Source: Ignavibacteriota bacterium
GTDB taxonomy: Bacteria; Bacteroidota; Ignavibacteria; Tepidaquicellales; OLB5
Assembly: GCA_003820375.1 (NCBI GenBank)
Contig: RPQH01000041.1
Location: 1 to 37,595 of the forward strand
Reading direction: 5' to 3'
Length of the DNA: 37,595 bases
The notes under the pieces were generated by a model. The model was not told the origin of the DNA and made no database searches. It saw nothing but the letters and a program-made list of their open reading frames with translations. The stretch's first letter is position 1, and the number at the start of each line of letters is the position of its first letter. The position numbers and the translations under genes are program-made. Shown here in pieces: positions 1 through 9,443 of this stretch.

Positions 1-500
1 CCGGTCGTGAAATTAATTTATCTTGAGCTTAGCTACAGGGTCAGATATGGAAACAAAAAAGTATAGAAATAGAAATTTCCAAATGTAGGAATTTTCCTAC
101 GTAAGAAATGAGCAATTTTCAATGAATATAATTTAACTTATTTCTTAGGATGTAAATCCTCCGTTCTTCTAAAGCTGATGATTGTGTCAGGTCAATAATT
201 GTTAATCTTAGTTCTTTCTTTCTCCGGCATACAATTTCAGTTAATCTAAGTTAATCCATGTATTCAAACTAATCCGCCTAGGCGGACTGACACTGCCCCG
301 GAATTACGAACTCTTCAAACCCTAAGAACTCTAAGAACTCTAAGACTCATTGTGCTCTCTAAAAAGCTAACAGCGGGATTTTACTTCCGCTGTTGTTGCC
401 GTAAACACCAAGCCAAAGGGGGTACAAAGGCTTTTAAGCGTTTACTAATTTTATGTATTTATTTAATTCTATTGTTTATTTACAATTAGGACATTTGTCC
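1..500. other. Non-coding left edge with small palindromes
   Basis: I see no gene here. The stretch holds a perfect 14-bp palindrome (tccgcctaggcgga, 273-286), a 9-bp tandem unit ctaagaact repeated nearly three times (322-347), and an 8-bp inverted repeat aacagcgg/ccgctgtt with a 10-nt loop (369-394). The last could fold downstream of the glycosidase gene, which ends at 501 on the minus strand, but it lacks a clear U-run, so I do not call it a terminator. Confidence 0.5.
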
Positions 501-2195
501 TTATTTCAGTAAAATCATTTTTTTTACTTCACTGAAAACTGTATTATTATTTTGCACAGCAGTTAATTTATAAATATAAATCCCGCTTGCTAAATTTCCG
601 CTGTTAAACATTGTACTGTATTCACCCTGCTCACGGTATTCGTTTACAAGTGTTTGTATTTCCCTGCCAAGCAAATCATAAACTCTTAAAGTTAAAAATG
701 AGCCTTTTGGTAAAGAGTATTTAATTACTGTAGAGGGATTAAACGGATTAGGGTAATTTCCGTAAAGCTCATATTTATTTTCACTGATGCTATTTTTATC
801 AGTAATTGCAGGTATGTATATATCTTCAAGCTCAGTCCACTGCGAAATATTTTCTGCTTTTCCCCCGGGATTCTTTGACCTGATTCTCCAGTAATAATGC
901 TTGCCTTCTAAATATAAAACATTGGTATTTACATATGATGCATTAGTTATATTACTATCAGCAAAAAATAAACCTTCATCATTGTAAACTTCAATATCAT
1001 ACTTAGTATATGATGTGAGAGAATCCCATTTATAAACAACCGGTACTTGCACTAAATCTAATTCTAAAGGGCTGATGATTTCAGGAACAGGAGGTGCATA
1101 AAAATATGACAGGACCGTTTCCCAGCTATTTAATCCGCCTGAGGTTGCAGAAACATCCTGAAAGTTTTCAATATTCCATTCCTTTCCGGAACTCCCTCTC
1201 CAATCCCATAATGCAAAATGCCAGCCATTATCTTTGCAAATACCAAGCACATCATTTATGTATGTGTTAGTTCCGTTTTGAGGATAAAATACACCGAACT
1301 CACCGATGAATACCGGCTTACCAGATAACTTCTGGAATTCTTTCAGCTTTCCAAAAACTACATCACGCATAAAAGCTGCATCAAAAAATTTCTTTGCAAG
1401 ATATGTCAGGTTCCAGTATGTTCCTGGATATGTTTGTGTATTCTGAGGTGATGCATTTGTGTATTCTTTCGGCTGATAGTTATGTGCTGAATAAACTATG
1501 TATGGGTCGTTTAGTTCATATGACGGAAATAATTCAGGAGTTGAATAGCCAAAGTTCTCGATTATAATCGGAAGCTCTGCATCATTCAGTCTTATTTCTT
1601 TAATCAGAAAATTATACACATCATCCATATGAATATCGAAAAACGATTCAAGGAAAAATTTATATGTATCAGAGTTGTTTGCCGGGATAGATCTGACCTT
1701 AGGTCTTGGTTCAACTATAAGATTTATTCCGACAAATAAAGAATCATTGGCATAACGTGAGATAATCATGTTAAGCATATCTGCATATAGTTGCTGTTCG
1801 GCTGTATTGTTTTTATTCCAGATTCTTGATTCCCCCGTTGTTCCCTGGGATTCATCGTAAGTATCATAAGCACCGGGTCCTGAACGTACTGCAATAGAGT
1901 AATAGATTCCCGCATCCCTGCAGTAATTAACTAAGAGGTCGGTACCATCAATGTTGTTCTGCTGAATTAAATAAGGCGGGTCTTCCTTCATGAATCCATC
2001 TATGCCGATATGCATTAAGTTGCCGCCGTAGTTCCGGAAATCGATGAAATCCTGAAGTGACTTTGGACTTTCATAAAGCACATTATATCCTTTAAAAAAC
2101 CCCGGACTGAGCCATTTATTGAATTTAGTGTTTGATGATTGGGCAAATAACGGTAAAGAACAGAAAACCAAAAAGTAAATTAAGTATCTTCCCAT
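501..2195 (-). CDS. Secreted GH5-like glycoside hydrolase with T9SS sorting domain
   Basis: A 564-aa exported protein, probably acting on beta-glucan or related polysaccharide outside the cell. Residues 1-19 form a signal peptide ending LFAQ. Residues about 30-360 look like a (beta/alpha)8 glycosidase of the GH5 kind: the proposed acid/base is E162 in NLIVEPRP and the nucleophile E299 in FIGEFGVF, with WDWRG further on. About 367-460 resembles a fibronectin-III fold. Residues about 475-564 are a type IX secretion C-terminal domain, with YGNYPNPFNPST and a terminal LASGIYIYKL segment, so the protein is likely passed through the outer membrane and anchored or released. The gene stands alone. 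Family and fold are inferred from motifs; the exact substrate cannot be told. Confidence 0.8.
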   Translation of the reverse strand: MGRYLIYFLVFCSLPLFAQSSNTKFNKWLSPGFFKGYNVLYESPKSLQDFIDFRNYGGNLMHIGIDGFMKEDPPYLIQQNNIDGTDLLVNYCRDAGIYYSIAVRSGPGAYDTYDESQGTTGESRIWNKNNTAEQQLYADMLNMIISRYANDSLFVGINLIVEPRPKVRSIPANNSDTYKFFLESFFDIHMDDVYNFLIKEIRLNDAELPIIIENFGYSTPELFPSYELNDPYIVYSAHNYQPKEYTNASPQNTQTYPGTYWNLTYLAKKFFDAAFMRDVVFGKLKEFQKLSGKPVFIGEFGVFYPQNGTNTYINDVLGICKDNGWHFALWDWRGSSGKEWNIENFQDVSATSGGLNSWETVLSYFYAPPVPEIISPLELDLVQVPVVYKWDSLTSYTKYDIEVYNDEGLFFADSNITNASYVNTNVLYLEGKHYYWRIRSKNPGGKAENISQWTELEDIYIPAITDKNSISENKYELYGNYPNPFNPSTVIKYSLPKGSFLTLRVYDLLGREIQTLVNEYREQGEYSTMFNSGNLASGIYIYKLTAVQNNNTVFSEVKKMILLK

Positions 2196-2401
2196 ATTTT
2201 AATGACTGTGATTTAAATTATTAAAAATCTTGATTCTATCAAAGGAATAGCAATTTTCATACCACATGGTAAATTTGATACTGACCTTAGTTAATCAAAA
2301 TTAGTGATTTATGGTTTGGATTAAATCACGTAAAAAGGTTAAATTGCTGAAAATGGGACATTTATGAGAATTGAAGTATATTTGTTGCGACAAAGTAGAA
2401 T

Positions 2402-2430
2402 AAAAAAAAGCCGAATTTCTCCGGCTTTTA
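2402..2430 (-). terminator. Rho-independent terminator of rpoD
   Basis: Read on the minus strand, an 8-bp stem AAAAGCCG/CGGCTTTT with an 8-nt loop is followed by a run of eight U. It begins about 10 nt after the rpoD stop codon, which is where an intrinsic terminator belongs. Confidence 0.85.
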
Positions 2431-2440
2431 TGAAAATTTT

Positions 2441-3307
2441 TTAACCTAAATATGCTTTTAGGTTTTTATGTTTAGAGACATGTTTAAGCTTGCGGATAGC
2501 TTTCTCTTTAATCTGCCGGACTCTTTCGCGAGTGAGATTATATTTATCTCCTATTTCTTCCAGAGTTAAAGATTTTTCTTCTCCCAGCCCATAATACAGC
2601 TTTATGATCTCTCTTTCTCTTATTTCAAGAGTAGAAAGTACTTCATCGAGATCGTGTCTCAGAGACTCTGCATTAAACTGATGGTCAGGAAGTGGTTCGC
2701 TATTGTCGGGCATTACGTCACTTAACTTACTGTCTTCACCATTTACAAATGGAGCATCAATTGACATATGCCTGCCGGACATCTTAAGCGTATCAGCTAC
2801 CTCATATAATGACATGTCAAGCTGTTCAGCTAACTCGTCAACACTAGGATTTCTTTCGTTTTCCTGTTCAAGCTTATTAAAAGCTTTTCCAATTTTATTA
2901 AGAGCACCTACCCTGTTTAAAGGAAGACGAACAATCCTTGACTGGTCAGCTAAAGCCTGTAATATAGACTGTCTGATCCACCACACAGCATAAGAAATAA
3001 ACTTAAAACCGCGGGTTTCATCAAACTTTTTAGCAGCTTTAATTAATCCAAGATTGCCTTCATTAATGAGGTCACCAAGGGATAATCCCTGGTTCTGGTA
3101 TTGCTTTGAAACACTGACAACAAACCTGAGATTGGCCTTAGTCAGCTTTTCAATCGCTTTCTGTCTGTCTTTTTCCGTTCCGGTCCTTATCTTGACAGCT
3201 AACTCAACTTCTTCTGCCGCATCAAGAAGTTCAATCTTTGCAATTTCTTGCAAATATCTGTCAATTGAAAGAGATTCTCTATTTGTAAAATTTTTTCCGA
3301 TTATCAT
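2441..3307 (-). CDS. rpoD: Primary RNA polymerase sigma factor (RpoD/SigA), short Bacteroidota type
   Basis: A 288-aa sigma-70 that directs core RNA polymerase to housekeeping promoters. It has a short region 1.2 ([15 protein letters not shown]), region 2 with [38 protein letters not shown] and [15 protein letters not shown], region 3, and region 4 with the helix-turn-helix [24 protein letters not shown]. The absence of the long N-terminal and non-conserved regions of E. coli RpoD matches the roughly 286-aa primary sigma of Bacteroidota and relatives. The conserved region-2 aromatic block and region 4 argue for a primary rather than an alternative factor. A strong terminator follows. The start gives the [15 protein letters not shown]-terminus expected in this family. 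Confidence 0.93.
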   Translation of the reverse strand: MIIGKNFTNRESLSIDRYLQEIAKIELLDAAEEVELAVKIRTGTEKDRQKAIEKLTKANLRFVVSVSKQYQNQGLSLGDLINEGNLGLIKAAKKFDETRGFKFISYAVWWIRQSILQALADQSRIVRLPLNRVGALNKIGKAFNKLEQENERNPSVDELAEQLDMSLYEVADTLKMSGRHMSIDAPFVNGEDSKLSDVMPDNSEPLPDHQFNAESLRHDLDEVLSTLEIREREIIKLYYGLGEEKSLTLEEIGDKYNLTRERVRQIKEKAIRKLKHVSKHKNLKAYLG

Positions 3308-3369
3308 TATAAGATCATAATATAGTTTGGAGGAGTAATTATTGAGTTAAAGAACTCATATAAATAAGA

Positions 3370-3399
3370 GCATCTATTCTGTTTACACAGAATAGATGC
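3370..3399 (-). terminator. Hairpin downstream of the cold-shock gene
   Basis: A perfect 12-bp inverted repeat (gcatctattctg / cagaatagatgc) with a 6-nt loop lies 15 nt after the cold-shock gene stop. On the minus strand the following bases are only moderately U-rich (CTCTTATTTA), so it may act as a terminator or as a 3'-end stabilising stem. Confidence 0.6.
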
Positions 3400-3414
3400 A
3401 ATTTCAAAAGTCGA

Positions 3415-3615
3415 TTATATTTTGGTTACATTAACGGCCTGTAAACCCTTTGCACTGCTCTCTACCTCGAACTCGACATTGTCGCCTTCCTTCAGCTCTT
3501 TATAGCCGTCACCAACTATAGACCTGAAATGGACAAAAACATCGCCGCCTTCTTCTCTTGTTATAAAGCCATACCCTTTCGTTGAATTAAACCATTTTAC
3601 CGTACCTTTTTCCAT
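3415..3615 (-). CDS. Cold-shock domain protein (CspA family)
   Basis: A 66-aa single-domain OB-fold protein that binds single-stranded RNA or DNA and keeps transcripts unfolded. The RNP1 motif KGYGFI and RNP2 motif VFVHF are intact, and [17 protein letters not shown] is the canonical N-terminus. Unlike most genes here it has an almost perfect Shine-Dalgarno (AAAGGAGGT) about 6 nt before the ATG. About 220 nt upstream lies a good Bacteroidota-type promoter match, implying a long 5' leader as in cold-shock mRNAs elsewhere. The region 3616-3842 would be that leader. Confidence 0.95.
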   Translation of the reverse strand: MEKGTVKWFNSTKGYGFITREEGGDVFVHFRSIVGDGYKELKEGDNVEFEVESSAKGLQAVNVTKI

Positions 3616-3842
3616 TGCATACCTCCTTTCTGTGAAAACGCACTCCCTTAAGAATCTTGGAATGCTTGTTGAAAAATATAAACGTAATAACCAAACACCA
3701 CTATTGCGCTTATTAAATTTCTGCTATCATAAAACATTTTGTTAAATGTTTTACAAAACAAGCTGACTCTTAACAGATTGGCTTTGACAGAAAACTGGGC
3801 GTGTAAGTGTTTCTTAATGATAATTGTTACGTTATTAAATTA

Positions 3843-3874
3843 CAAAAATACAATTAATTTAGTACTTTTCCAAA
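3843..3874 (-). promoter_or_regulatory. Candidate Bacteroidota-type promoter of the cold-shock gene
   Basis: On the minus strand TTTG (3874-3871) is followed after 20 bp by TATTTTTG (3850-3843). This fits the Bacteroidota consensus of TTTG at -33 and TAnnTTTG at -7. The start site would fall near 3836, giving a 5' untranslated region of about 220 nt. Seen by eye in AT-rich DNA, so chance cannot be excluded. The rest of the 3616-4106 gap shows no gene. Confidence 0.42.
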
Positions 3875-4106
3875 CATCAAATTAATCGTATAATCAAACC
3901 TTATCATTAATAAATCCGTATATCTACATGAAATAATAAACCCATAAAATCCCTTTTCAATTCCAGATATTTACAATAATAAAGAATAAATTAAAATACC
4001 TAAAACTGTATTTTTGCTGAATTTCGCAAAAAAACGGATATTAAGTTAAAAACGAAATAATCCTTAACAAATATACGTAAAAAATATATATATAAGCTAT
4101 TTTTTC

Positions 4107-5897
4107 TTAATCCATCTGCTTATATCTCTGCGAAGAAACCGGCACCCACCACTCATTCAATAATGGGCTGTTGCGTCTTGCATAAAAGCGTGTATTCCTG
4201 AACCTGTCATTATATACGTATCTTGCAAGAGGGCTCCATAAGAATGTGTACGGCTGGTCTTCATATATTACCTTTTGCCATTTTTTTATCAGCTCTATTC
4301 TTTTCCCTTCATCTGTTTCCGAACGGTATGCTTCAATTAATTTATCAGATTCAGGATTATTGTAGCTGATATAATTACTTCCTTCACCTTCCATCTGTGA
4401 AGAATGGAATATCTGGTATGGGTCAGATGGTGTTACACCAAGCAGCCAGCCCCCCATTGATGCATCAAATTCGTGCTTCTTGATTCTGTCAAGATAAACA
4501 GACCATTCGAGCTGCTGAATTTCGGCTGATATTCCAACCTTTCTTAATGCATCTGATACTACAAGCAATGCCTGTTTTCTTGTCGGGTTTGTATTAATTA
4601 AAAATGTAAACTTAAAATCCATCTTTTTGCCGTTAACAACTTTATCCAGTATACCATCCCTGTCTGTATCTTCCCAGCCTGCTTCTTTTAAAAGCTGTTT
4701 TGCTTTTTCCACATCAAAAAGTATCTCCGGCAAATCTGAACTCAGGAATTTCGTTTGTTTATAATAAATCGGTGATTGAATAGGAACTGCAAAACCAAAA
4801 TATATTTTTTCTATCAATGTTTTTCTGTCAACAAGATGTGATAAAGCCAGCCGAACCTTTTTATCTGCGAACAATGGATTCTTTTGATTCCATCCAAGAT
4901 ATACATATGACGGCTCGCTGGGAGTTACCCTGGTGAGGTCATATTCATTAGCATTTGCAAGGTTCTGGTAAAAATCTGTGGGCACTATTACATCCATCAG
5001 GTCAACTTCTTTATTTTTCACTGCAACAACCGATGCGGAATTATCCTGAATTATTCTGTAAATTATTCTGTTCAGATAATTCGTAGTCCCTTCTTTATCC
5101 CAGTAGTTTTCATTCTTAACAAGTGTTATTGCCTGGCCGGTTTCCCATTTTTCAAGCTTATAGGGACCTGAGCCTACAACATATTTCGCTTCTCTTGATA
5201 CTTCCTGTGAATTCAGGAAATCAGCATACTTCTTTATTGCAGGATTTTTTTCTGCTGATTTAAAATCTTTCACCTCATCCCAACCGTATTTATCAGTTAA
5301 ACCTTCGGGATCAAGTATATGCTTGGGTATTATGGAAAAGTCTCCATTGGAATATTGTGCAAACCAATAAGGTTTACTCATAACTATTCTTACTGTATAC
5401 GGATCACCGTTTACCATCTCAACTTTTTCAACTCTTTCATAATAATTTCTCAGTGCTGCATCATCTGCAAATGGATTCTTGATAGCTTTCATTGAAAAAA
5501 TAACATCTGTTCCGGTCAGCGGATGTCCGTCAGAAAATGCCGCATTCTTTTTTATATGATATGTATAAGACATAAGGTCAGGAGTAACTTCCGGTAATGA
5601 AGCTACTCTTGGTATCTGTTCATACTTTTCATAGTTCATATCATTCAATGATTCAAATATCATAATGTAAATGCTTTCGGCTGTACCATCGTTAGTAACA
5701 ACCGGGTTTAATTTTTCAGCATCAGACATTTCTCTTACAACTATCCAGTCTCCTGCCACAGCTCCTGAAGTATCTATGGGAGCAAGCTGTTCGCCTTGAA
5801 TCTTGTTTTCGCCTGTCTTTTTGCTACCACAAGAGAAAAATGAAACTGATATGAGTAATATTACAAGGGAAAGAAGTTTATTTGGTTTGAATTTCAT
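4107..5897 (-). CDS. ABC-transporter substrate-binding lipoprotein, peptide/nickel (SBP_bac_5) family
   Basis: A 596-aa lipoprotein that should capture an oligopeptide-like ligand outside the inner membrane for an ABC importer. A signal peptide with a lipobox-like end (SVSFFSC, lipid Cys23) opens the protein. The body shows family-5 binding-protein marks: YTYHIKKNAAFSDGHPLTGTDVIFS near residues 110-135, VGSGPYKLEKW, a central LALSHLVDRKTLIEKIYFG block, and a C-terminal segment with DASMGGWLLG and PSDPYQIFHSSQ. No permease or ATPase genes flank it, so the transporter partners lie elsewhere or the protein acts alone as a receptor. The ligand cannot be told from sequence. Confidence 0.88.
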   Translation of the reverse strand: MKFKPNKLLSLVILLISVSFFSCGSKKTGENKIQGEQLAPIDTSGAVAGDWIVVREMSDAEKLNPVVTNDGTAESIYIMIFESLNDMNYEKYEQIPRVASLPEVTPDLMSYTYHIKKNAAFSDGHPLTGTDVIFSMKAIKNPFADDAALRNYYERVEKVEMVNGDPYTVRIVMSKPYWFAQYSNGDFSIIPKHILDPEGLTDKYGWDEVKDFKSAEKNPAIKKYADFLNSQEVSREAKYVVGSGPYKLEKWETGQAITLVKNENYWDKEGTTNYLNRIIYRIIQDNSASVVAVKNKEVDLMDVIVPTDFYQNLANANEYDLTRVTPSEPSYVYLGWNQKNPLFADKKVRLALSHLVDRKTLIEKIYFGFAVPIQSPIYYKQTKFLSSDLPEILFDVEKAKQLLKEAGWEDTDRDGILDKVVNGKKMDFKFTFLINTNPTRKQALLVVSDALRKVGISAEIQQLEWSVYLDRIKKHEFDASMGGWLLGVTPSDPYQIFHSSQMEGEGSNYISYNNPESDKLIEAYRSETDEGKRIELIKKWQKVIYEDQPYTFLWSPLARYVYNDRFRNTRFYARRNSPLLNEWWVPVSSQRYKQMD

Positions 5898-6099
5898 AGA
5901 TTAATTATATAATTATAATAATATACGAACAAAATACCTGAAAAGTTTCCATAAATTTTGATGAATTTTTAAGATAAGACATTTATAGTTAAATAAAAAT
6001 CACTAAAAATATATATAGGACAATTTTAACCATGAATTAATAAAACTATTTTTCTTAAATTTATGTTATAGTTTTATATGCAATAGAAAGGTTTACAGA

Positions 6100-6324
6100 A
6101 TGGATAAAGATTTACCGCCTGATTTTTTGTTTTGTACAGAGTGCGGCAGAGACCTGAGAAATTTTGCTCTTGAGCGAAAATCTTTCAATGTGGAATTTAT
6201 CAAAAAAAACTTTGCATCATGCAGGGAAAACGGCAAGTTTAAAGGTGAATTCTGCTCAAAGCTTTTTATTGCCCTGGATTTTGACCCAGATGAATTCTTC
6301 ATTATTGATGATGATGAAGAATAA
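6100..6324 (+). CDS. Small Cys-containing acidic protein, possible zinc ribbon
   Basis: A 74-aa protein that I do not recognise. It has an N-terminal knuckle FLFCTECGRDL (Cys12, Cys15) and two later cysteines (about residues 40 and 51), a spacing that could hold one metal ion. The C-terminus is very acidic (DPDEFFIIDDDEE). A purine-rich AGAAAGG sits about 10 nt before the ATG. The frame is preferred over the overlapping alternatives because of this site and the CxxC. No linked function is visible from its neighbours. Confidence 0.6.
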   Translation: MDKDLPPDFLFCTECGRDLRNFALERKSFNVEFIKKNFASCRENGKFKGEFCSKLFIALDFDPDEFFIIDDDEE

Positions 6325-6455
6325 TACTTCGATATTTCCGCTTTTTTAATCTAAAATTACAAACATCTAATTTTTAATCTCTTACCGGGTTTTTCCAATT
6401 ATCATGCCACTATTACCTTTTTTTATATGTTAAGCAACACATAAAAGGTGTCGTC

Positions 6456-6920
6456 ATGAAATATCTGTTTATGCTATGCTGTGTAATTATCCCGGCATGC
6501 GCAGCTTATTCTGATCATGATTTCAGCTCACTTCGGCCTGAAAGATATGACCTCAAAATGTACATTAATGTTAACGGGAAAGATATTTTTACAAAAGAGA
6601 TATCTACCGATTCGCTCTTAATGTTTGAGGACAGTTTAAGAATAGCCTATGATTCACTGACTGGAATAATACCCGTTACAATACATATAGAAGGAAGCTG
6701 GCAATCTGCAAAACCAATTTACAAAATAATCTACGGTTTTGATAATTGGCAGGGAGAGATACTTTTCAATAATCGGGAAACAGGTGCTTCTACTATGAAC
6801 GATAAGGTATTTATCGGCAATCCCGATAAATTTAAAGCAGGCTCAATAAAACCGGGAGATAAGGATATTGTCCTTTTTCCAAAGAATAAATATGCAGTAA
6901 AGATTGGAATTGGTATGTAG
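6456..6920 (+). CDS. Exported hypothetical protein
   Basis: A 154-aa protein with a hydrophobic N-terminus (MKYLFMLCCVIIPACAAYS) consistent with a signal peptide cleaved near residue 18. The rest is beta-rich and polar (LKMYINVNGKDIF, VTIHIEGSW), with no catalytic motif I can name. It is probably periplasmic or surface-associated. It could be a lipoprotein if Cys15 is used, but the lipobox is poor. Its plus-strand neighbours are spaced too far away to define an operon. Confidence 0.62.
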   Translation: MKYLFMLCCVIIPACAAYSDHDFSSLRPERYDLKMYINVNGKDIFTKEISTDSLLMFEDSLRIAYDSLTGIIPVTIHIEGSWQSAKPIYKIIYGFDNWQGEILFNNRETGASTMNDKVFIGNPDKFKAGSIKPGDKDIVLFPKNKYAVKIGIGM

Positions 6921-7115
6921 TACAAATTAGATTTTACTTCTTATTATAACAAATAATGTTTTGCAAAACAGGGACTATTATTATAAATATTTTATCAGAA
7001 CCAAAAAGGTCTTTCTTCCATTAAAATAACTTCCGCACTAACAATAATTTAATTGCACACATTTAACAAGTATTGTTAAACCTGTACAAACATGGTATTA
7101 TTTCCAGAATAGTGT

Positions 7116-7144
7116 TTGACTTTAATGTTTTGTTCTTATATATT
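7116..7144 (+). promoter_or_regulatory. Weak candidate promoter ahead of the histidine kinase
   Basis: TTGACT and TATATT are separated by exactly 17 bp, a textbook sigma-70 spacing, about 145 bp before the kinase start. This phylum generally uses a different -33/-7 pattern, so the match may be fortuitous. Elsewhere in the 6921-7290 gap I note only a 12-bp palindrome gttttgcaaaac (6958-6969). Confidence 0.28.
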
Positions 7145-7290
7145 GTCGGAATTTTTTTTACATAAATTCGTTATTATCTGGATAAGAAATCCTCAACGGG
7201 TATTAATAATTAAACAAAGTTCTTCATTTTATTTATATAATCTTAAAAATACAGTTTCCAATTTCTAATTAATAACATAATTAATACTCT

Positions 7291-8787
7291 ATGAATGCAA
7301 TGGATCTGGTAGATACTATTATTAAAACAGAATTCCAGAATTTCCTGAATTCAGCTCCCGATGCTATGGTGATTGTAAATGAAAGTGGAAACATTCTTTT
7401 TATAAACAGTCAGGCAGAAAAACTTTTTGGCTATAAACCCGCCGAATTAATACACCAGAAAGTAGAAATCTTAATGCCCCAGGAGTTCCGGAAAAAACAT
7501 ATCAGCCACAGGGCATCTTTTTTCAAAGAACTTGGAGCAAGACCTATGGGAGCAGGATTGGAATTATTCGGCTCACGCAAAGACGGAACGAAATTTCCCG
7601 TTGAAATTAGTTTATCTCCAATTGAAACACAGGAAGGTACTATTATATCTGCAGCTATCCGGGATATCACAGATCGTAAAAACGAGGAGCAAAAATTTAT
7701 CGGGTTACTGGATTCAGCTCCTGATGCTATGGTAATTGTTAATGATAAGGGTGTAATGCAGCTCATTAATAAACAAGCGGAAAGAATATTCGGTTATAAA
7801 CGTGAGGAATTAATAGGTAAAAAAGTTGAGGTATTAATACCGCAGGAGTTCCATAAAGTTCATACACAGCACAGGGAAGAATACTTTGATACACCCCGTG
7901 TAAGACCAATGGGCGCTGGATTGGAATTATTCGGTGCCCGCAAAGACGGGACAAAATTTCCTGTTGAAATCAGCTTATCACCATTAGGTACCAGCAAAGG
8001 CATATTGATATCAGCAGCTATTAGAGATATTACTATACGTAAAAAAACCGAGAATGACCTGCTTGACCTGAATAAAAGCCTGATAGAAATTAACAGGGAG
8101 CTTGAATCATTTAGTTATTCAATCTCTCACGACCTGAGGGCACCATTGAGACACATAATCGGGTTCAGCAATAAATTAGCTAAATTATTATCTAACAGAT
8201 TAGATGAAGAAAGCACGCGGGTTTTAAACAAGATATCAGAATCTGCTACAAACATGAGCATGCTGATGGACGAATTATTAAAATTTACCCGCATTGGAAG
8301 AACAGAATTAGCTGTAAATAGGTTAAACTTAAACAACCTGGTTACAAGTGTTAAGGATAACCTGATTAAAGGTCTCAATTCCAGAAAAGTAACCTGGAAA
8401 ATTTCGGATTTACCGCATGTATATGCTGATAATAATTTATTGATTATCGTCTTAAATAATTTAATATCAAATGCTCTTAAGTTCTCTAATATGAGAGAGC
8501 AGACCGAAATTGAAATAAACTGTACTGAAAATGAAGAAGAGTTTATTTTCAATATAAAAGACAATGGAATTGGATTTGACGACCAGTACAAAGGAAACCT
8601 TTTTGGAGTTTTCAAACGGCTGCATGCAGACGATGAATTTACAGGTATTGGTATAGGACTTGCCTTTGTGAAACGGATTATTCAAAGGCATGGCGGCAAG
8701 GTTTGGGCTCAGGGAGAAATTGATAAAGGAGCAACATTTTACTTCACACTACCTAAAAATAAGAAGGGAGATTTATGGAAAATTTAA
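7291..8787 (+). CDS. PAS-PAS sensor histidine kinase
   Basis: A 498-aa soluble two-component kinase with no membrane segment, so it likely senses a cytoplasmic signal. Two PAS domains (about 14-130 and 136-250) are near copies of each other, sharing SAPDAMVIVN, RPMGAGLELFG, KDGTKFPVEISLSP and ISAAIRDIT, and so arose by tandem duplication. A HisKA helix with phospho-acceptor His280 in SYSISHDLRAPLRHI follows, of the type seen in phytochrome-linked kinases. The ATPase domain has the N-box NNLISNALKFS, DNGIGFD and GIGIGLAFVKRI. The stop overlaps the next gene by 13 nt, so the response regulator is its partner. The gene lies outside the island. Confidence 0.93.
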   Translation: MNAMDLVDTIIKTEFQNFLNSAPDAMVIVNESGNILFINSQAEKLFGYKPAELIHQKVEILMPQEFRKKHISHRASFFKELGARPMGAGLELFGSRKDGTKFPVEISLSPIETQEGTIISAAIRDITDRKNEEQKFIGLLDSAPDAMVIVNDKGVMQLINKQAERIFGYKREELIGKKVEVLIPQEFHKVHTQHREEYFDTPRVRPMGAGLELFGARKDGTKFPVEISLSPLGTSKGILISAAIRDITIRKKTENDLLDLNKSLIEINRELESFSYSISHDLRAPLRHIIGFSNKLAKLLSNRLDEESTRVLNKISESATNMSMLMDELLKFTRIGRTELAVNRLNLNNLVTSVKDNLIKGLNSRKVTWKISDLPHVYADNNLLIIVLNNLISNALKFSNMREQTEIEINCTENEEEFIFNIKDNGIGFDDQYKGNLFGVFKRLHADDEFTGIGIGLAFVKRIIQRHGGKVWAQGEIDKGATFYFTLPKNKKGDLWKI

Positions 8788-9230
8788 AACGTTTATTATT
8801 AGTAGAAGACAGTGAGAACGACGTTGAATTGATTCTTGATGCATTAACCGAAATCAATATACAAACAGTAGATGTTGTACGAAACGGTTTGGAAGCACTG
8901 GACTTTCTTTTATGCAGAGGAAAATATGAAGGCAGGAATAATAGTAATCCGGTTGTCGTATTTTTAGATATAAAAATGCCTAAGATTACAGGATTGGAAC
9001 TGCTGAGAAGAATGAAAGGTGACGATAATTATAAAACTATTCCGGTGGTTATGTTTACATCATCCAAAGAAGAAAGCGATATTGTAAAAAGTTATTCTCT
9101 CGGTGCAAATGCTTATATTGTTAAGCCTGTTGATATAGAAAATTTCACAAAAACAATAAAGGGACTTGCACAATTCTGGATTGAGATGAATGAACCACCC
9201 CCGGTCTTAAAAACTCAAAATGTAGAATAA
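8775..9230 (+). CDS. Single-domain response regulator (Rcp1-like)
   Basis: A 151-aa stand-alone receiver domain that takes the phosphate from the adjacent kinase. The acidic pocket is in LLVEDSENDVEL, the phospho-acceptor is Asp65 in VFLDIKMP, the Thr/Ser switch is in VVMFTSS, and the conserved Lys is in YIVKPVD. There is no DNA-binding output domain, which is usual for the Rcp1-like regulators paired with phytochrome-type kinases; the output is through protein contact. The ATG lies inside the last codons of the kinase gene, giving translational coupling. A strong terminator follows. Confidence 0.93.
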   Translation: MENLKRLLLVEDSENDVELILDALTEINIQTVDVVRNGLEALDFLLCRGKYEGRNNSNPVVVFLDIKMPKITGLELLRRMKGDDNYKTIPVVMFTSSKEESDIVKSYSLGANAYIVKPVDIENFTKTIKGLAQFWIEMNEPPPVLKTQNVE

Positions 9231-9283
9231 TTTATATTGAATATTTAAGTCTGCTTCACCCAAGCTCCAAATATTATTATGAC

Positions 9284-9319
9284 AAAAAAACTTTATTCAT
9301 AAATGAATAAAGTTTTTTT
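9284..9319. terminator. Bidirectional terminator beside the left att site
   Basis: A perfect 17-bp inverted repeat (9284-9300 and 9303-9319) runs A7-CTTTATTCAT and its complement, ending in T7. It can end transcription of the kinase-regulator pair from the left. Before island insertion it would have lain directly after the tRNA-Lys gene read from the right, so it was probably that tRNA's terminator. Confidence 0.85.
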
Positions 9320-9368
9320 GTGAGCCCGGGTGGTCTCGAACCACCGACCCTCTGCTTAAAAGGCAGAT
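9320..9368 (-). repeat. Left attachment site: orphan 3' half of tRNA-Lys
   Basis: These 49 bp are identical to 34665-34713. On the minus strand they contain tRNA nucleotides from the anticodon stem through the discriminator base plus one flanking base. The 5' half of the tRNA is absent (identity stops at 9369), so this is not a functional tRNA. It is the product of site-specific integration into a tRNA 3' end. Confidence 0.92.
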
Positions 9369-9443
9369 AACCTATCTATTTATTAGCAAATACATGCTAT
9401 ATTTTAAAGGTATAGCCCAAAATATTCGCTAAATAAAACATCC

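Noticed and set aside
2703..3320. Plus-strand open frames opposite rpoD
   Set aside because: Antisense to the conserved sigma factor; no independent support.
7431..8691. Minus-strand open frames opposite the PAS kinase
   Set aside because: Antisense shadows of a well-supported PAS, HisKA and ATPase coding region.
9320..9368. A second tRNA-Lys gene
   Set aside because: Only the 3' half is present; the sequence diverges at the anticodon-stem boundary, so no cloverleaf can form.
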